Positions 1 through 8,512 are shown, counted from the first letter of the stretch. The stretch: DNA of 20,718 nt from Acidobacteriota bacterium (GCA_021801945.1 JAKABE010000008.1:1-20718); one strand, 5' to 3'. A program made the numbers and translations. Notes: generated by a model not told the origin, from the sequence alone.

Positions 1-132
1 AGGCGGGCTAAAGCCCCGCCGATTCTCTTGGCCTTATTGGCACGGCTACAGCGTTTTGATGCTGCTCTTTGCAGAAGCCCGTGCGGTCAAGCGGGCTTTT
101 CCTCAAGAAAGACCCGTCTTGCACGATGCTGC
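1..132. repeat. REP-like palindromic tract with dispersed 88-bp repeat, copy 1
   Basis: Positions 2-20 form a GC-rich inverted repeat (GGCGGG pairing with CCCGCC around CTAAAG). Positions 45-132 then match 18188-18275: both are 88 bp and roughly 70 percent identical by eye, starting GCTACAGC and sharing GCTCTTTGCAGAA, GTCAAG and CTTGC. Within this copy AAGCCCG (75-81) pairs with CGGGCTT (92-98) and is followed by TTTCC, so it resembles a weak terminator. No protein-like reading frame is visible. Read on the minus strand, the element lies about 275 bp beyond the stop of alr. It is best called a dispersed intergenic repeat; a terminator or RNA-level role is inference. Confidence 0.6.
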
Positions 133-405
133 GATAAGCAGCTAAGGCATTTCTCCTTCACGCGCAACCCGCAAGGAGGGCCTGCAGGGCTGCGGTTTCA
201 TGAGGGAATCGCAACTTGGGATTCGAGGTTTCGGGATACATCTGAATGAGAAATGCTACGGGCCGCGAAATATGGGTAATCTTCCTCGCCAGCTTCTTCA
301 TTTCGTCGATGTTTCCACCCGTCTTCGATCTGGGAACCCAGGGGGCGAACACAAAGCCTTAAGCGCCGTCACGCAAGTTGCGGCTGGCTGCGAAAAAGCA
401 GGATC
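133..405. other. Intergenic stretch, no supported gene
   Basis: Between the repeat tract and the end of alr I see only short overlapping open frames of about 60-70 codons. Their composition is not protein-like and they lack good ribosome binding sites. A clear T-tailed terminator for alr is not visible here. Confidence 0.4.
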
Positions 406-1593
406 TTAAACAGCAATGCGCTTTACGCGCGGACCGATGCGAGTGAAGACCTCCCAGGGGATGGTTCCACTGACGTCGGCATGGTCGAAAGCGGTGATCG
501 TCTCGCTCCCTTGTGTGCCGAGAATGACGACCTCGTCGCCGGCCTCGACCCCAGGAATATCCGTCACGTCCAAGACCGACTGGTCCATGCTGATGGTGCC
601 CACAAGAGGTGCGCGGTGGCAGCGCACCAGGAGGCTGAAGCAGTTGCCAAGCCGGCGGTCAAGTCCGTCTGCGTACCCCGCTGCTACCAGCGCCAAGCGC
701 GCCGGTTTCGCAGCCACGAAACTGCCGTTATAGCCCACAGCCGTTCCGGCGGGCACTGTACGCACGCTCACCACTCGGGACTTCCAGCTCAAAACCGGGC
801 GCAGGGCTGCGCGCGCCGCGGTCAAAGCCGGCGGCTCTTTCCCGCAAAAGGAAGGCTCAAAGCGTGGTACGAGGCCGTAGAGGGAAAGCCCTGGGCGCAC
901 AAGCGCTTTCATGCCGTGCAGGGCGGCCAGCTCCGCAATGGCGGGGGACTGGCCCGCGAGAAGCGCTGCGGAGTTGCCCACATGCAGCCAATCCGCATAA
1001 AGGCCTGCGGCTTCAATACGGCGCAGGGCATCGGTTAATCGGGCGAGCTGCTCGCGAGTTACGCGTCCATCAGCCTCGTCGGCAGCAAAGAAGTGGGTCA
1101 TTACGGCTTCGAGTCTGAGGGGCGAGGCCGGATGCAGGCGCGCCAGGACCGCGGCCAGCGTCTCCGGTCCCACGCCCTGGCGGCTCATTCCGGTGTCGAT
1201 CTCAAGGTGTACCGGCACCGATCCGGCCGCTAGCCCTGCTGCGTGCGTCGCCGTTTCCAGTTCTTCGAGTTGCCAGGGCTCCCATGCTACTGCCGTTAGC
1301 CGGTGCTCGATCACGGCGGGGCCCTGGCCGGGGAAGACCCCCGCGATCACGAGAATCCGCACGTCAGGGCAGAGCGTCCGCGCCGCGACACCCTCTTCCA
1401 CGGAGGTAACACCCAGCCAGCCTGCACCGGCGCGCACCGCCGCCGGCGCGCAGAGACGCAGTGAGTGACCGTAGGAATCGGCCTTTACAATGGCGAGAAG
1501 TTCCGCATCGGGCGCGGCGAGGGTCTGGAGAAAGCGATGGTTTTCCGCCAGAGATTGCGTCGAAATCTCGACCCAGCAAGGGCGCATTGACAT
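406..1593 (-). CDS. alr: Alanine racemase (PLP-dependent)
   Basis: Interconverts L- and D-alanine in the cytoplasm, supplying D-Ala for peptidoglycan. The PLP-lysine motif AIVKADSYGHS is near the N-terminus, with Lys37 as the Schiff-base residue when counted from the chosen start. EIDTGMSRQGV, VGYNGSF (the catalytic tyrosine of the second domain), AAGYADGLDRRLGN and GTISMDQSVLDVT are all typical of fold-III alanine racemases. The 395-residue length fits the family. The frame also opens at a TTG four codons upstream (1605), but the GAGGA at about 1609-1613 on the coding strand is better spaced for the ATG at 1593; an ATG at 1587 is also possible. The C-terminal segment reads TIPWEVFTRIGPRV; characterised enzymes usually have Tyr at the Trp position, near the PLP phosphate, a possible variation. 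The gene is divergent from the CPBP protease gene across about 167 bp. Confidence 0.95.
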   Translation of the reverse strand: MSMRPCWVEISTQSLAENHRFLQTLAAPDAELLAIVKADSYGHSLRLCAPAAVRAGAGWLGVTSVEEGVAARTLCPDVRILVIAGVFPGQGPAVIEHRLTAVAWEPWQLEELETATHAAGLAAGSVPVHLEIDTGMSRQGVGPETLAAVLARLHPASPLRLEAVMTHFFAADEADGRVTREQLARLTDALRRIEAAGLYADWLHVGNSAALLAGQSPAIAELAALHGMKALVRPGLSLYGLVPRFEPSFCGKEPPALTAARAALRPVLSWKSRVVSVRTVPAGTAVGYNGSFVAAKPARLALVAAGYADGLDRRLGNCFSLLVRCHRAPLVGTISMDQSVLDVTDIPGVEAGDEVVILGTQGSETITAFDHADVSGTIPWEVFTRIGPRVKRIAV

Positions 1594-1760
1594 GGGGTGA
1601 TCCAATCCTCAGTGTATGGCATCTTCGAGGACCGGACGGGAGACGGAACCCGAAGTATGCGCCGTTCATGGCCGGCTTGATCGCACATCGCGCGCGGCAA
1701 ATGTAGTCTTGCCCCGCGAACGCGTCCACACTGCAATGCACCACCTGAGAGGGGGTTCGG

Positions 1761-2483
1761 ATGACCGGCACCCATAGCATCTACGATCACGTTTTGGTTA
1801 CTGTGCTGCTGATCGCCACGCTGGTGGAGTGGCGCTGGGTTTGGCCGCGGTTTCTCAAGCGGCTGGCGTCCGGTGTGTCGAACGTGCGAGTGCGCTTTTA
1901 CCACGCTGCGGTGTTGGGCCAATGGCTGGTTGCCCTTAGCCTTATCGAGTTCTGGGCATGGCGAGGCAGGCCGTGGCACTGGATTCTTCTCAGTCCCGCA
2001 GCGCCGTTGAGGCTTGGAATCGGCATGGCGTTTGCGGTTTTGCTGGTCGGATTTCTCTATTGGCAGCGGGTGGAAGTGCTCAAGCGAGAAGAGGCCATCG
2101 ACAAGGTGAGGGCACAGATTGAGAGCGTAGCACGGTTGCTGCCACACACGCCTCGCGAGCGTAAGGCCTTCTGGATCGTCTCCGCTACGGCGGGCATATG
2201 CGAGGAGTTGCTTTACCGCGGCTTTATGATCTGGTACTTGGCGCTGTGGATGGGTCCGATTGCGGCGGTCATTGTGAGTTCGCTACTTTTCGGCCTCGGA
2301 CACATTTATCTTGGCTGGTCCCACATTCCCAAGACCGCGCTAGCAGGCCTGCTTTTTGCCTGCCTGGCTCTGGCCTCCGGGTCACTCTGGCCCGCCGTCC
2401 TGCTGCACGCCGCCATCGACTGGAACTCGGGAGAACTGGGATTTCGGGTCCTGAGTGAAGGCTTCGCCGTTGTCAAGAGGTGA
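1761..2483 (+). CDS. CPBP-family intramembrane glutamic endopeptidase
   Basis: Polytopic membrane protein of the CPBP/Abi (CAAX protease and bacteriocin-processing) family, 240 residues. All three active-site motifs are visible: EExxxR at 148-153 (EELLYR), FxxxH at 177-181 (FGLGH) and HxxxD at 216-220 (HAAID). Hydrophobic segments lie at about 11-28, 49-66, 86-100, 160-180 and 192-212. The ATG is preceded by GAGAGGGGG with five bases of spacing. Family members cleave within the membrane or process peptides, but most bacterial members have no known substrate, and nothing nearby (such as bacteriocin genes) suggests one here. It ends 33 bp before the convergent gene at 2517, with no obvious terminator between them. 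Confidence 0.88.
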   Translation: MTGTHSIYDHVLVTVLLIATLVEWRWVWPRFLKRLASGVSNVRVRFYHAAVLGQWLVALSLIEFWAWRGRPWHWILLSPAAPLRLGIGMAFAVLLVGFLYWQRVEVLKREEAIDKVRAQIESVARLLPHTPRERKAFWIVSATAGICEELLYRGFMIWYLALWMGPIAAVIVSSLLFGLGHIYLGWSHIPKTALAGLLFACLALASGSLWPAVLLHAAIDWNSGELGFRVLSEGFAVVKR

Positions 2484-2516
2484 TCGTCGGCGAATGTCCT
2501 GGAACCGGAAGATCCT

Positions 2517-3278
2517 TTATCCTTTGCGCCGGTACAAGACCTGGAACTCATAGCCAGGGTTGGCGGGGAAGAGGCTGGCCACGTGGTGCAGCCGCTCTGC
2601 CAGCGCCGCAGCGGCCAGTAGCGGGTACTCGCGCTCGCGCAGATCGTGGTACTCGAAATCCACGGCCAGTGACAGCATGTAGATGGCCAGCGCATCCGAA
2701 AATGCCGATTCGAAGAAGCTGTTGCGTGCGCGTTCGTCGATACCCGCCTGGGCGCCCTTTTGGCCGTGCTGGCCCTCTTGCGCGCGCCGCCGGGCCTCCC
2801 AAGCATCCTGGCTGGTCTCGCCGCGCACCTGAGCCTCGGCTTGTGACCAAGCCAGGGAGGCGAAGCTCTCCGGCACGCCAGCAGCTTCGACAAAGTTATG
2901 CGCGACGTTGATGAAAAACTCGAAGGCCAGGCCGAAGCGATCCTCCACCAGGCGCGTCGAAAGGAAGACTGCCTCGGTGGCGCCGAAGCTGGCGTTGCGG
3001 TGGCAGACGGCGCGGTCACCCAGATCGATGCTGTAGGAGGGGGCGATCAGTGTCTCGCCGGCGTCGGCGATGGCTAGCGGAACAAAGTAGTAGGCGCGCT
3101 GGCTCAGCGCGTCGGAAAGGGTAGCAGGCACCGCGCCCACGAGCCGCTCCAGGTCCGCCTCGGGCAAGCGCGTCTCGCTCCACGCGGCGTACCGAATCCC
3201 GTTCGGGGAGCGATTCACGGTCACCTGGGTGGCCACTTTTTCAGCGGGCCACAATTCGATCTGTGCCGTGCCGGTCAT
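2517..3278 (-). CDS. Conserved-looking hypothetical protein, soluble
   Basis: I do not recognise this 253-residue protein. It has no signal peptide or membrane helix. The N-terminal half looks like alternating beta strands (IELWPAEKV, TQVTVNRSP, RAYYFVPLAI, APSYSIDLGDRAVCH). The C-terminal half is helical and acidic, with a Gln/Gly/Ala-rich linker at about 158-178. The frame is intact with high third-position GC, so it is probably a real gene. The start is uncertain: the ATG at 3278 has only a weak upstream purine stretch and lies 32 bp from the divergent start at 3311. Function unknown. Confidence 0.7.
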   Translation of the reverse strand: MTGTAQIELWPAEKVATQVTVNRSPNGIRYAAWSETRLPEADLERLVGAVPATLSDALSQRAYYFVPLAIADAGETLIAPSYSIDLGDRAVCHRNASFGATEAVFLSTRLVEDRFGLAFEFFINVAHNFVEAAGVPESFASLAWSQAEAQVRGETSQDAWEARRRAQEGQHGQKGAQAGIDERARNSFFESAFSDALAIYMLSLAVDFEYHDLREREYPLLAAAALAERLHHVASLFPANPGYEFQVLYRRKG

Positions 3279-3310
3279 GAATCTGTATTCTAGACGAGAG
3301 AGGTCGAAAG

Positions 3311-3607
3311 ATGATGCAATCCGCGCAAACCGCCCAGGATCTGGGCAAAAGGTTTCTCGGTTTTCCGCTCAATGGTTTCGGTTTCTTCTCCAGCTTTCTG
3401 CTGACGCTGGCGACCGGGTTCTTTACCTTCTTCATCACGACATTCATCGCCATTTTTGCTCTACTGGCCTGGAACCTGCTGGGCGGCCATTCGGTGAATT
3501 ATGCAGACACCTACCGCTATGTAGGCTTCCCGGCCGGAGTAATTGGTTTAGCCGTGGCCATGGTGGTCTTCGGAACTTTGTGGGTGCGTGCAAAGTTGAG
3601 CAAGTAG
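3311..3607 (+). CDS. Small inner-membrane protein, two predicted helices
   Basis: 98-residue protein with two clear hydrophobic segments, about 24-57 (FFSSFLLTLATGFFTFFITT onward, possibly a hairpin of two helices) and about 72-91 (VGFPAGVIGLAVAMVVFGTL). It has a short basic C-terminus (RAKLSK). GAGAGAGG lies 6-10 bases before the ATG. No catalytic motif is visible. Hypothetical membrane proteins of this size are common in Acidobacteria; I cannot assign a function. It is followed after about 30 bp by the leader of the Kdo hydroxylase gene and may be co-transcribed with it. Confidence 0.7.
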   Translation: MMQSAQTAQDLGKRFLGFPLNGFGFFSSFLLTLATGFFTFFITTFIAIFALLAWNLLGGHSVNYADTYRYVGFPAGVIGLAVAMVVFGTLWVRAKLSK

Positions 3608-3623
3608 AAAGCCTTACGCCTCG

Positions 3624-3651
3624 AAGGAATTGCGTGCCGATGGCTGTCTAA
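3624..3651 (+). promoter_or_regulatory. Shine-Dalgarno and ATG leading to an immediate in-frame stop (3-codon minigene)
   Basis: AAGGA at 3624-3628 is 11 bases before ATG at 3640. That ATG reads GCT GTC TAA and is in exactly the same frame as the hydroxylase coding region beginning at TTG 3670. The best-placed initiation signal therefore makes the tripeptide MAV and stops 18 bases before the first usable downstream start. Either the TAA is a nonsense mutation or sequencing error in the true N-terminus, or it is a small translated leader with reinitiation. Confidence 0.6.
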
Positions 3652-3669
3652 TCGATTCCCCTCGGCAGC

Positions 3670-4554
3670 TTGCCTCCCAGCCTGGAGCAAGCGCGGCTGT
3701 GGTGTGCGCAGCTTGAAGAAGGCGGCATCCTCTACTTTCCCGAGACCCCCGTGCCTATCCCGGCCGCAGACCGCGCATTCCTGATCGGCCGCCAGCAGAC
3801 CGGCAGCAGGTTCCATAAGAATATCGCCTATAAGCCGGATCGCGACCGGTTGAGCGGCCTCGATCGGCGAACGTCCGACCCGGAAGCAGCAAGTTGCCTA
3901 TACGCCATCTTGCGTCGCTACTCGGTTGCCGTGGCGGCGTTTCTCGCCGGATTTCTCAAGCCCTATGGCGGCCGCTGGCGTCTCGACTACGCCAGTTACC
4001 GTCCCATGGAAGAGAAATTTCGGGATCTGCCGCTGCGTCGGCGCAACGATCTGCTGCACACAGACGCCTTTCCCACGCGGCCCACTCGCGGCGCGCGCAT
4101 CCTACGATTTTTCAATAACATCAGTCCTGAGCGTACGCGCGACTGGGTGGTGGGAGAGCCCTTCGCGCGGGTAGTGGGAGCGTACGTGCCTGGCAGGCTG
4201 GCCGTGCCCCGCGTTGCTGGCCCCTTGGGCCGCGTCGGCCGGCGGATCGCCTGCGCCATCGGACTTGGCGCGCTGGCGCCCCGCTGGAAGCGCACCCCCT
4301 ACGATGAGTTCATGATGCAGCTGCACAACGCCATGAAGGAAGATGCTAACTATCAGGCTAGCTGCGCGAAAGAGTCCGTGCGGTTCGCCCCTGGCTCGAG
4401 TTGGATGGCCTACACCGAAACGGTTCCCCACGCGGTTCTCAGCGGCCAATACGCGCTGGAACAGACCTTTCTCGTCGATCCCGCCGCGATGGTGATGCCG
4501 GAGTCCGCGCCGGTGGCGATGCTCGAAAGAATGGCCGGGGCAAGACTCACTTGA
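3670..4554 (+). CDS. kdoO: Kdo 3-hydroxylase family protein (Fe(II)/2-oxoglutarate dioxygenase type)
   Basis: Resembles the Kdo_hydroxy family, whose characterised members (KdoO of Burkholderia and Yersinia) hydroxylate Kdo in the LPS inner core to Ko using Fe(II), oxygen and 2-oxoglutarate. Likely iron ligands are visible: H130-T-D132 in the conserved LLHTDAFPTRPTRGARILR stretch and H254 in TVPHAVLSGQYALEQTF. The 294-residue length fits the family. Within the intact frame the first standard start is this TTG at 3670, with no good ribosome binding site. A far better SD/ATG lies at 3624-3642 in the same frame but is cut off by TAA at 3649. The ancestral protein probably began at 3640, with about 10 more residues (reading SIPLGS before PPSLE). 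Activity therefore depends on weak TTG initiation or reinitiation, or the stop is an error. No other LPS genes are adjacent. Confidence 0.82.
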   Translation: MPPSLEQARLWCAQLEEGGILYFPETPVPIPAADRAFLIGRQQTGSRFHKNIAYKPDRDRLSGLDRRTSDPEAASCLYAILRRYSVAVAAFLAGFLKPYGGRWRLDYASYRPMEEKFRDLPLRRRNDLLHTDAFPTRPTRGARILRFFNNISPERTRDWVVGEPFARVVGAYVPGRLAVPRVAGPLGRVGRRIACAIGLGALAPRWKRTPYDEFMMQLHNAMKEDANYQASCAKESVRFAPGSSWMAYTETVPHAVLSGQYALEQTFLVDPAAMVMPESAPVAMLERMAGARLT

Positions 4555-4970
4555 GAGCAGCGAGAACTTCCTTTGGCTTCAGTTGGCTCGCGAGACAGTC
4601 GACTCTAGCTTCAAATCCCAGCACTAGGGTTCCACGCGGTGTTTGCATTCTTTTTGAGAGTGGGCTGAAGATTGCGTGCATTCGGCGAATCGACGACTGA
4701 GGATTTCGTTACGTTCCAACATTTGCTTATGGCGTGTCTTACATAGGATGCAATCTTAGCGCAATTGATGGACTATTCAGCCATGATCCGAATTCCAAGA
4801 CTGCATTGCAGCCCTGTTGCGGGGACGCGCATCCTGCAGACCGTCTTCATTGTTAGCGCTCCTTCGATCCTCGGTGCCGCGTTCCGGCTGCCGCTGCGGA
4901 CGATCCTAATGCGCCAAGCCCGGAGCGGAGGGCTTTCCCGCTCCGGGCTTGGCAACAGCACCAGCGCGCG
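4555..4970. other. Intergenic stretch between kdoO and the TonB-dependent receptor gene
   Basis: No supported gene. Short open frames here have no ribosome binding sites and no recognisable protein. A sequence at about 4600-4635 faintly resembles the 3' half of a tRNA but has no matching acceptor or anticodon stem. The only clear structure is the long inverted repeat at 4913-4953. Confidence 0.5.
4913..4953 (-). terminator. Long perfect inverted repeat downstream of the receptor gene
   Basis: GCCAAGCCCGGAGCGG (4913-4928) and its exact reverse complement (4938-4953) flank a 9-base loop. The repeat starts 17 bp after the stop codon of the minus-strand receptor gene, as expected for a terminator or RNA 3'-end stabiliser. 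There is no T-run on either side, so a simple intrinsic terminator is not certain. The convergent kdoO transcript would also cross it. Confidence 0.6.
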
Positions 4971-7640
4971 TCAGAACTGATATGTGATCGTGCCGTAGAT
5001 CGAGCGCGGCGCCCCAGGATAGGCGTTGATGTAACCGCTGGGAACGTTGTTTGGGTTCGGCGCCAGGGGCGCAAAGTACCCGCCGCTGGAGATGTACTCA
5101 AACTGGTTGTACTTGGAATTCGCCAAGTTAATGATATTCATTTCCAGATTGACGGACTGCTTCTCGAGGAAGTTGAGCGGAGCCACGAAGGCAAGATTCG
5201 CCGTGGTATATGACGGCATGGTCTGCGTAGTAGGTTCCCCGGTATTGTTGCTGAACAGGTGCTGGGATCCGGTGGAATTGATCGTAAATTGCGGTTGGAT
5301 TAACTCGTGATGATGGTACTGGACCGCGTAATAGATTCCGGTGTTCAGCGTGAAGTTGGGCGTGTTCCAGACGGGCAGATTATCGTAGGAAGTGCATGCG
5401 AGCCCCTGCGCCGCGCACTCGGCAAGGCTGGTGCCGCCCACGATATAGTTAGTGAAATTCGCGGCCTCTCCTGAGAAATTCAAGAAGAAATGCGTGTTGG
5501 TGTTGGGATCGGCGTCAAGGAACAGGTCAACGCCATGGTAAGCGGAGTTGCCGCCGGAGGTGAGCTCGATGCCCGTAGCGGTCTCGGAGTCAAGCTCCTG
5601 ATTCGTATAACTTATGTGGTAGTAATCCACTCCGGCAATAAAGTTCCCCAGTCCGGGCGCTTTCTCGAAATGCACCTTTACGCCGCCTTGGCTGTAGGCG
5701 CCTTTCGCCAGGATGTAGTAGTTAGGATCCACTTTCTGGAACATGCCGCCGCCGCCGCCGAGCGAAGGGCTGCGGTAGAGCGTGTCATACCCGCCATAAA
5801 TTGTGAGCCAGTCCTTCGGCATCACCGCGGCGTCAATCGAGGGCTCAACTGCCGAACGGCTCTCATGCGCGCCGCAGATCGAACCCTGGTCTGTTGCGTT
5901 GGGTGAGCCCAAGACGTTCTTGTACGGATCTGCTGTGACGGGATAGAGCGAACAGTGCGTCGAGGGAATCACGCCGGGAGCGAAGGTGAAGTCGCGCGCC
6001 GCCTGGTCACTGTAACTGGTGGCGAAGCCGTCGACACGTACCCCGGGAATGATATGGAGACGCGCAAGAGGGTGAATATCATCTTGGGCGTAAAATGCTA
6101 CGTTGTCCTGGCCAAAGTAACCTGAGCGGAACTTCGAGCCCTTGCCAACAATCTGCTTTGCGCCACTGGCCCCGCTGTTGGGGTTATAGAAAATGTTGCG
6201 CGTGTTATAGAGCTCATGCAACAGGTAGCCGCCGAAGTTGATCGTATTGTAGGGGAAGACCTGGGACATATTGATTTCATCCCCGAAGATATTGCTGTGC
6301 GGATTGTTCCACTCGTTCACCTCGGCGCCTTGGTCGAGCGCATCTTCGTTGCGCGCGTGGAAACGGCGGATGTGGTTGAACCAAGTCATATTTTGCAGCG
6401 TGCTCGAATTACTCAAGAAAAGGTTCTCGCGTCCGTAGCCGAGAAACATCTCGTTGGTGTCGTACTTGTTGTAAGCCGCATAGGGAAGCACGTTATAGAA
6501 CCCGCTTGTCTGCTCGCTGAAATGCGTGCCGTTCGGTTCCAGGAGGCCCACATCCGTGAGCGGAATCGTAGTGGGACGGAAGCCGCCGGCTTTGGAGTAC
6601 ATGATTCCCATCGCAATGCTTCCCTTTGAGAAGGTCTTCAACGTCTTGCCGAAGACCGATCCATTCTGGGAGTGATTTCCGAAACCGTCCGGCCCCTGCA
6701 GGTAATCGTCTCCCCGGCCCAATCCGCCGCCCAGCACCGTGGACCAGCCCTTGAACTGACCGGTGTTGCCGACAAAGGCAAAGTTCTGCTGGCCAAAAGG
6801 CCCCTGGGACAGAGCTACGCTCAAGTGACGTCCCACGGTCGGCTGAATGGGCGTGAAATCCACCGATCCGCCCACGCTGTTGAACCACCGATTCATGGGC
6901 AGGCCCGGCCCGTAGGTCGTCGACAGGTCCTGGATAACCAAGTTCTGCGGCATAGTCGCCGACTGCCACAATCCCGTTGCCGGGTCACTTACTGGGACCC
7001 CGTCAAAGGTAACCCCCAGCGAGCCTGGGGCTGGAAAGCTGGTCGCCTCGCCCGCCCAGCCTTGCTGGATGCCGTTGAGCATGATCGAATATTTAGTTCC
7101 GCCCGTCTCTCCATATCCAAAAACATTCGCGCCGGGTGTCGCCTGGATCATCTGCGCACCACCGGCAAGTGGTCCCGCTGCCTCCAACTGCAGGCGGTCA
7201 AGCACCCGCACAGTATCGGGCGTCAGCATTACGTCCTCACGGCTAGGCACCGGCTTGGCTTCGGGATTCACGGTACCCCGCACCGTCACGCTTTGCGCCA
7301 TGGAGGCCACCTTCAGCGTCGCGTTTGCGGTGGTGCCAGTCATCGCCGGCTTTACTTGCTGCGAGAATGTTCCGAATCCTGACTTCACGACAGTTATCAT
7401 CTGCGGTTCGACCGGCACACCGCTAAAATCAAACTTTCCGTTTGCGTTCGTCGTCGTGTGCAGCACAATGTTGGTTGTCAAATCCGTTAAGGTAACGGCC
7501 GCGTTGGCAATTGCCGCACCGGAAGCGTCCACCACTCTCCCATGAATCTCGGTAGTGGGAATGCTCGCAGCACTTGAGGCAAACGCAAAGGAATATCCAA
7601 ACAACGCGATGCAGATACCGATTATGCACTTGCGTAACAT
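4971..7640 (-). CDS. TonB-dependent outer-membrane receptor with carboxypeptidase-regulatory-like domain
   Basis: 889-residue outer-membrane transporter of the Oar/SusC-like type abundant in Acidobacteria. A Sec signal peptide (MLRKCIIGICIALFGYSFAF, cleavage at about 21-25) is followed by a carboxypeptidase-regulatory beta domain at about 30-115 (EIHGRVVDASGAAIANAAVT, NGKFDFSGVP), a plug domain at about 140-270 (MIQATPGANVFGYGETGG, YSIMLNGIQQG) and a long barrel rich in aromatic and Asn residues. The C-terminus ends in TITYQF, with the terminal Phe expected of outer-membrane barrels. The frame extends 16 codons upstream, but GGAG eight bases before the ATG at 7640 and the start of the signal peptide fix the start here. 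Two Cys pairs lie in presumed surface loops. The substrate is unknown. It is divergent from the corrinoid operon about 1 kb away, so corrinoid or methyl-donor uptake is possible but unsupported by any motif. Confidence 0.93.
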   Translation of the reverse strand: MLRKCIIGICIALFGYSFAFASSAASIPTTEIHGRVVDASGAAIANAAVTLTDLTTNIVLHTTTNANGKFDFSGVPVEPQMITVVKSGFGTFSQQVKPAMTGTTANATLKVASMAQSVTVRGTVNPEAKPVPSREDVMLTPDTVRVLDRLQLEAAGPLAGGAQMIQATPGANVFGYGETGGTKYSIMLNGIQQGWAGEATSFPAPGSLGVTFDGVPVSDPATGLWQSATMPQNLVIQDLSTTYGPGLPMNRWFNSVGGSVDFTPIQPTVGRHLSVALSQGPFGQQNFAFVGNTGQFKGWSTVLGGGLGRGDDYLQGPDGFGNHSQNGSVFGKTLKTFSKGSIAMGIMYSKAGGFRPTTIPLTDVGLLEPNGTHFSEQTSGFYNVLPYAAYNKYDTNEMFLGYGRENLFLSNSSTLQNMTWFNHIRRFHARNEDALDQGAEVNEWNNPHSNIFGDEINMSQVFPYNTINFGGYLLHELYNTRNIFYNPNSGASGAKQIVGKGSKFRSGYFGQDNVAFYAQDDIHPLARLHIIPGVRVDGFATSYSDQAARDFTFAPGVIPSTHCSLYPVTADPYKNVLGSPNATDQGSICGAHESRSAVEPSIDAAVMPKDWLTIYGGYDTLYRSPSLGGGGGMFQKVDPNYYILAKGAYSQGGVKVHFEKAPGLGNFIAGVDYYHISYTNQELDSETATGIELTSGGNSAYHGVDLFLDADPNTNTHFFLNFSGEAANFTNYIVGGTSLAECAAQGLACTSYDNLPVWNTPNFTLNTGIYYAVQYHHHELIQPQFTINSTGSQHLFSNNTGEPTTQTMPSYTTANLAFVAPLNFLEKQSVNLEMNIINLANSKYNQFEYISSGGYFAPLAPNPNNVPSGYINAYPGAPRSIYGTITYQF

Positions 7641-8433
7641 GCAGTAGTCTCCTATTTGAAGTAAGCCTGCTTTGAAATCTGTGTGCATTGAAGATTGGTG
7701 TATGAAGCGATTTCTTGTCGGGTGGACAATGACTTAGGTGCATCAGCAATCTTTCCTGTCGAGCGCCGTGGCTTGAGGGGAGCTTGAGATCTTACACAAT
7801 CCGTGCGCACGAACTTTTACACGATGCAACTTGCCGCGGCGAGTGCTGGGCCCGTCTTGAGAGGTAGCGCCTTTGCTGACCACTCAATCAGCACCATGCC
7901 GAAAGCCACACTCAACCCGATCTGGCAGCGCTGTCGAAAGAGCACGCAGCGAAAAGGCGCAACCTTCCTGGTTGCCGAAGGAGCAGCAGCGCCGAAATTT
8001 CCGCGGAGATGATTGCGGACTTAGCCCGTGAGGAAAGCCTCTACGCAAATGACCCCACTACCCGCGATGACGAATGCTCGTCCAGCCACATCTCAGCGGC
8101 CCACACGATCTCCTCAAATGCCTTTAGGCGGCGCCGCTCATGTTAGTTTCGGCAACCAGACCTAATATGAATGTCTCTGATTACGGCAGGATGAAGGCCG
8201 GTTGAATGTTTTGTTACAGCCGACGGCGCAGGGTCTATTCGGCCCACCGGACTGGTGCACATTGGCCTGACCTTTGCTAAGTTTCCACCCACAGATTGTG
8301 AGGCTCGTTCTTGGTGAGCAAGACAGATCGAACTGCGTAGTCTGGGTTCTTGGAGGGGCGATTCTATCTCGCAGAAAACAAGGCGGGTTTTGGCCAATAG
8401 AATCTGGTCGAACCGCAGTGAAGCGAATCGATG

Positions 8434-8463
8434 TTGTGTGCCGCGGGAGGGAAACCCTATAGT
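8434..8463 (+). promoter_or_regulatory. Candidate sigma-70-type promoter of the corrinoid methyltransferase operon
   Basis: TTGTGT (8434-8439) and TATAGT (8458-8463) are separated by 18 bases, close to the sigma-70 consensus. A start site near 8470 would give a leader of about 180 nt before the chosen start of the first gene. This is pattern matching only. Confidence 0.3.
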
Positions 8464-8468
8464 ATTAC

Positions 8469-8512
8469 GAGAGTTGAACTTAATCTGCAGGCCGATATCC
8501 CACGGAACTCTC
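8469..8512 (+). promoter_or_regulatory. Possible structured 5' leader element of the operon
   Basis: GAGAGTT (8469-8475) pairs perfectly with AACTCTC (8506-8512), enclosing 30 bases. It begins just where the candidate promoter would start transcription. It could be the closing stem of a leader RNA. It does not match any riboswitch consensus I can recall, including cobalamin, SAM, SAH and THF classes. Confidence 0.25.

Noticed and set aside
4590..4640. Possible tRNA 3' half (CTTCAAATCCCAGC-like T-loop)
   Set aside because: No matching acceptor stem, D-arm or anticodon arm can be drawn around it.
7803..8080. Possible small gene or gene remnant in the receptor-operon gap
   Set aside because: Two frames look mildly protein-like but neither has a ribosome binding site, a recognisable motif or sustained codon bias.
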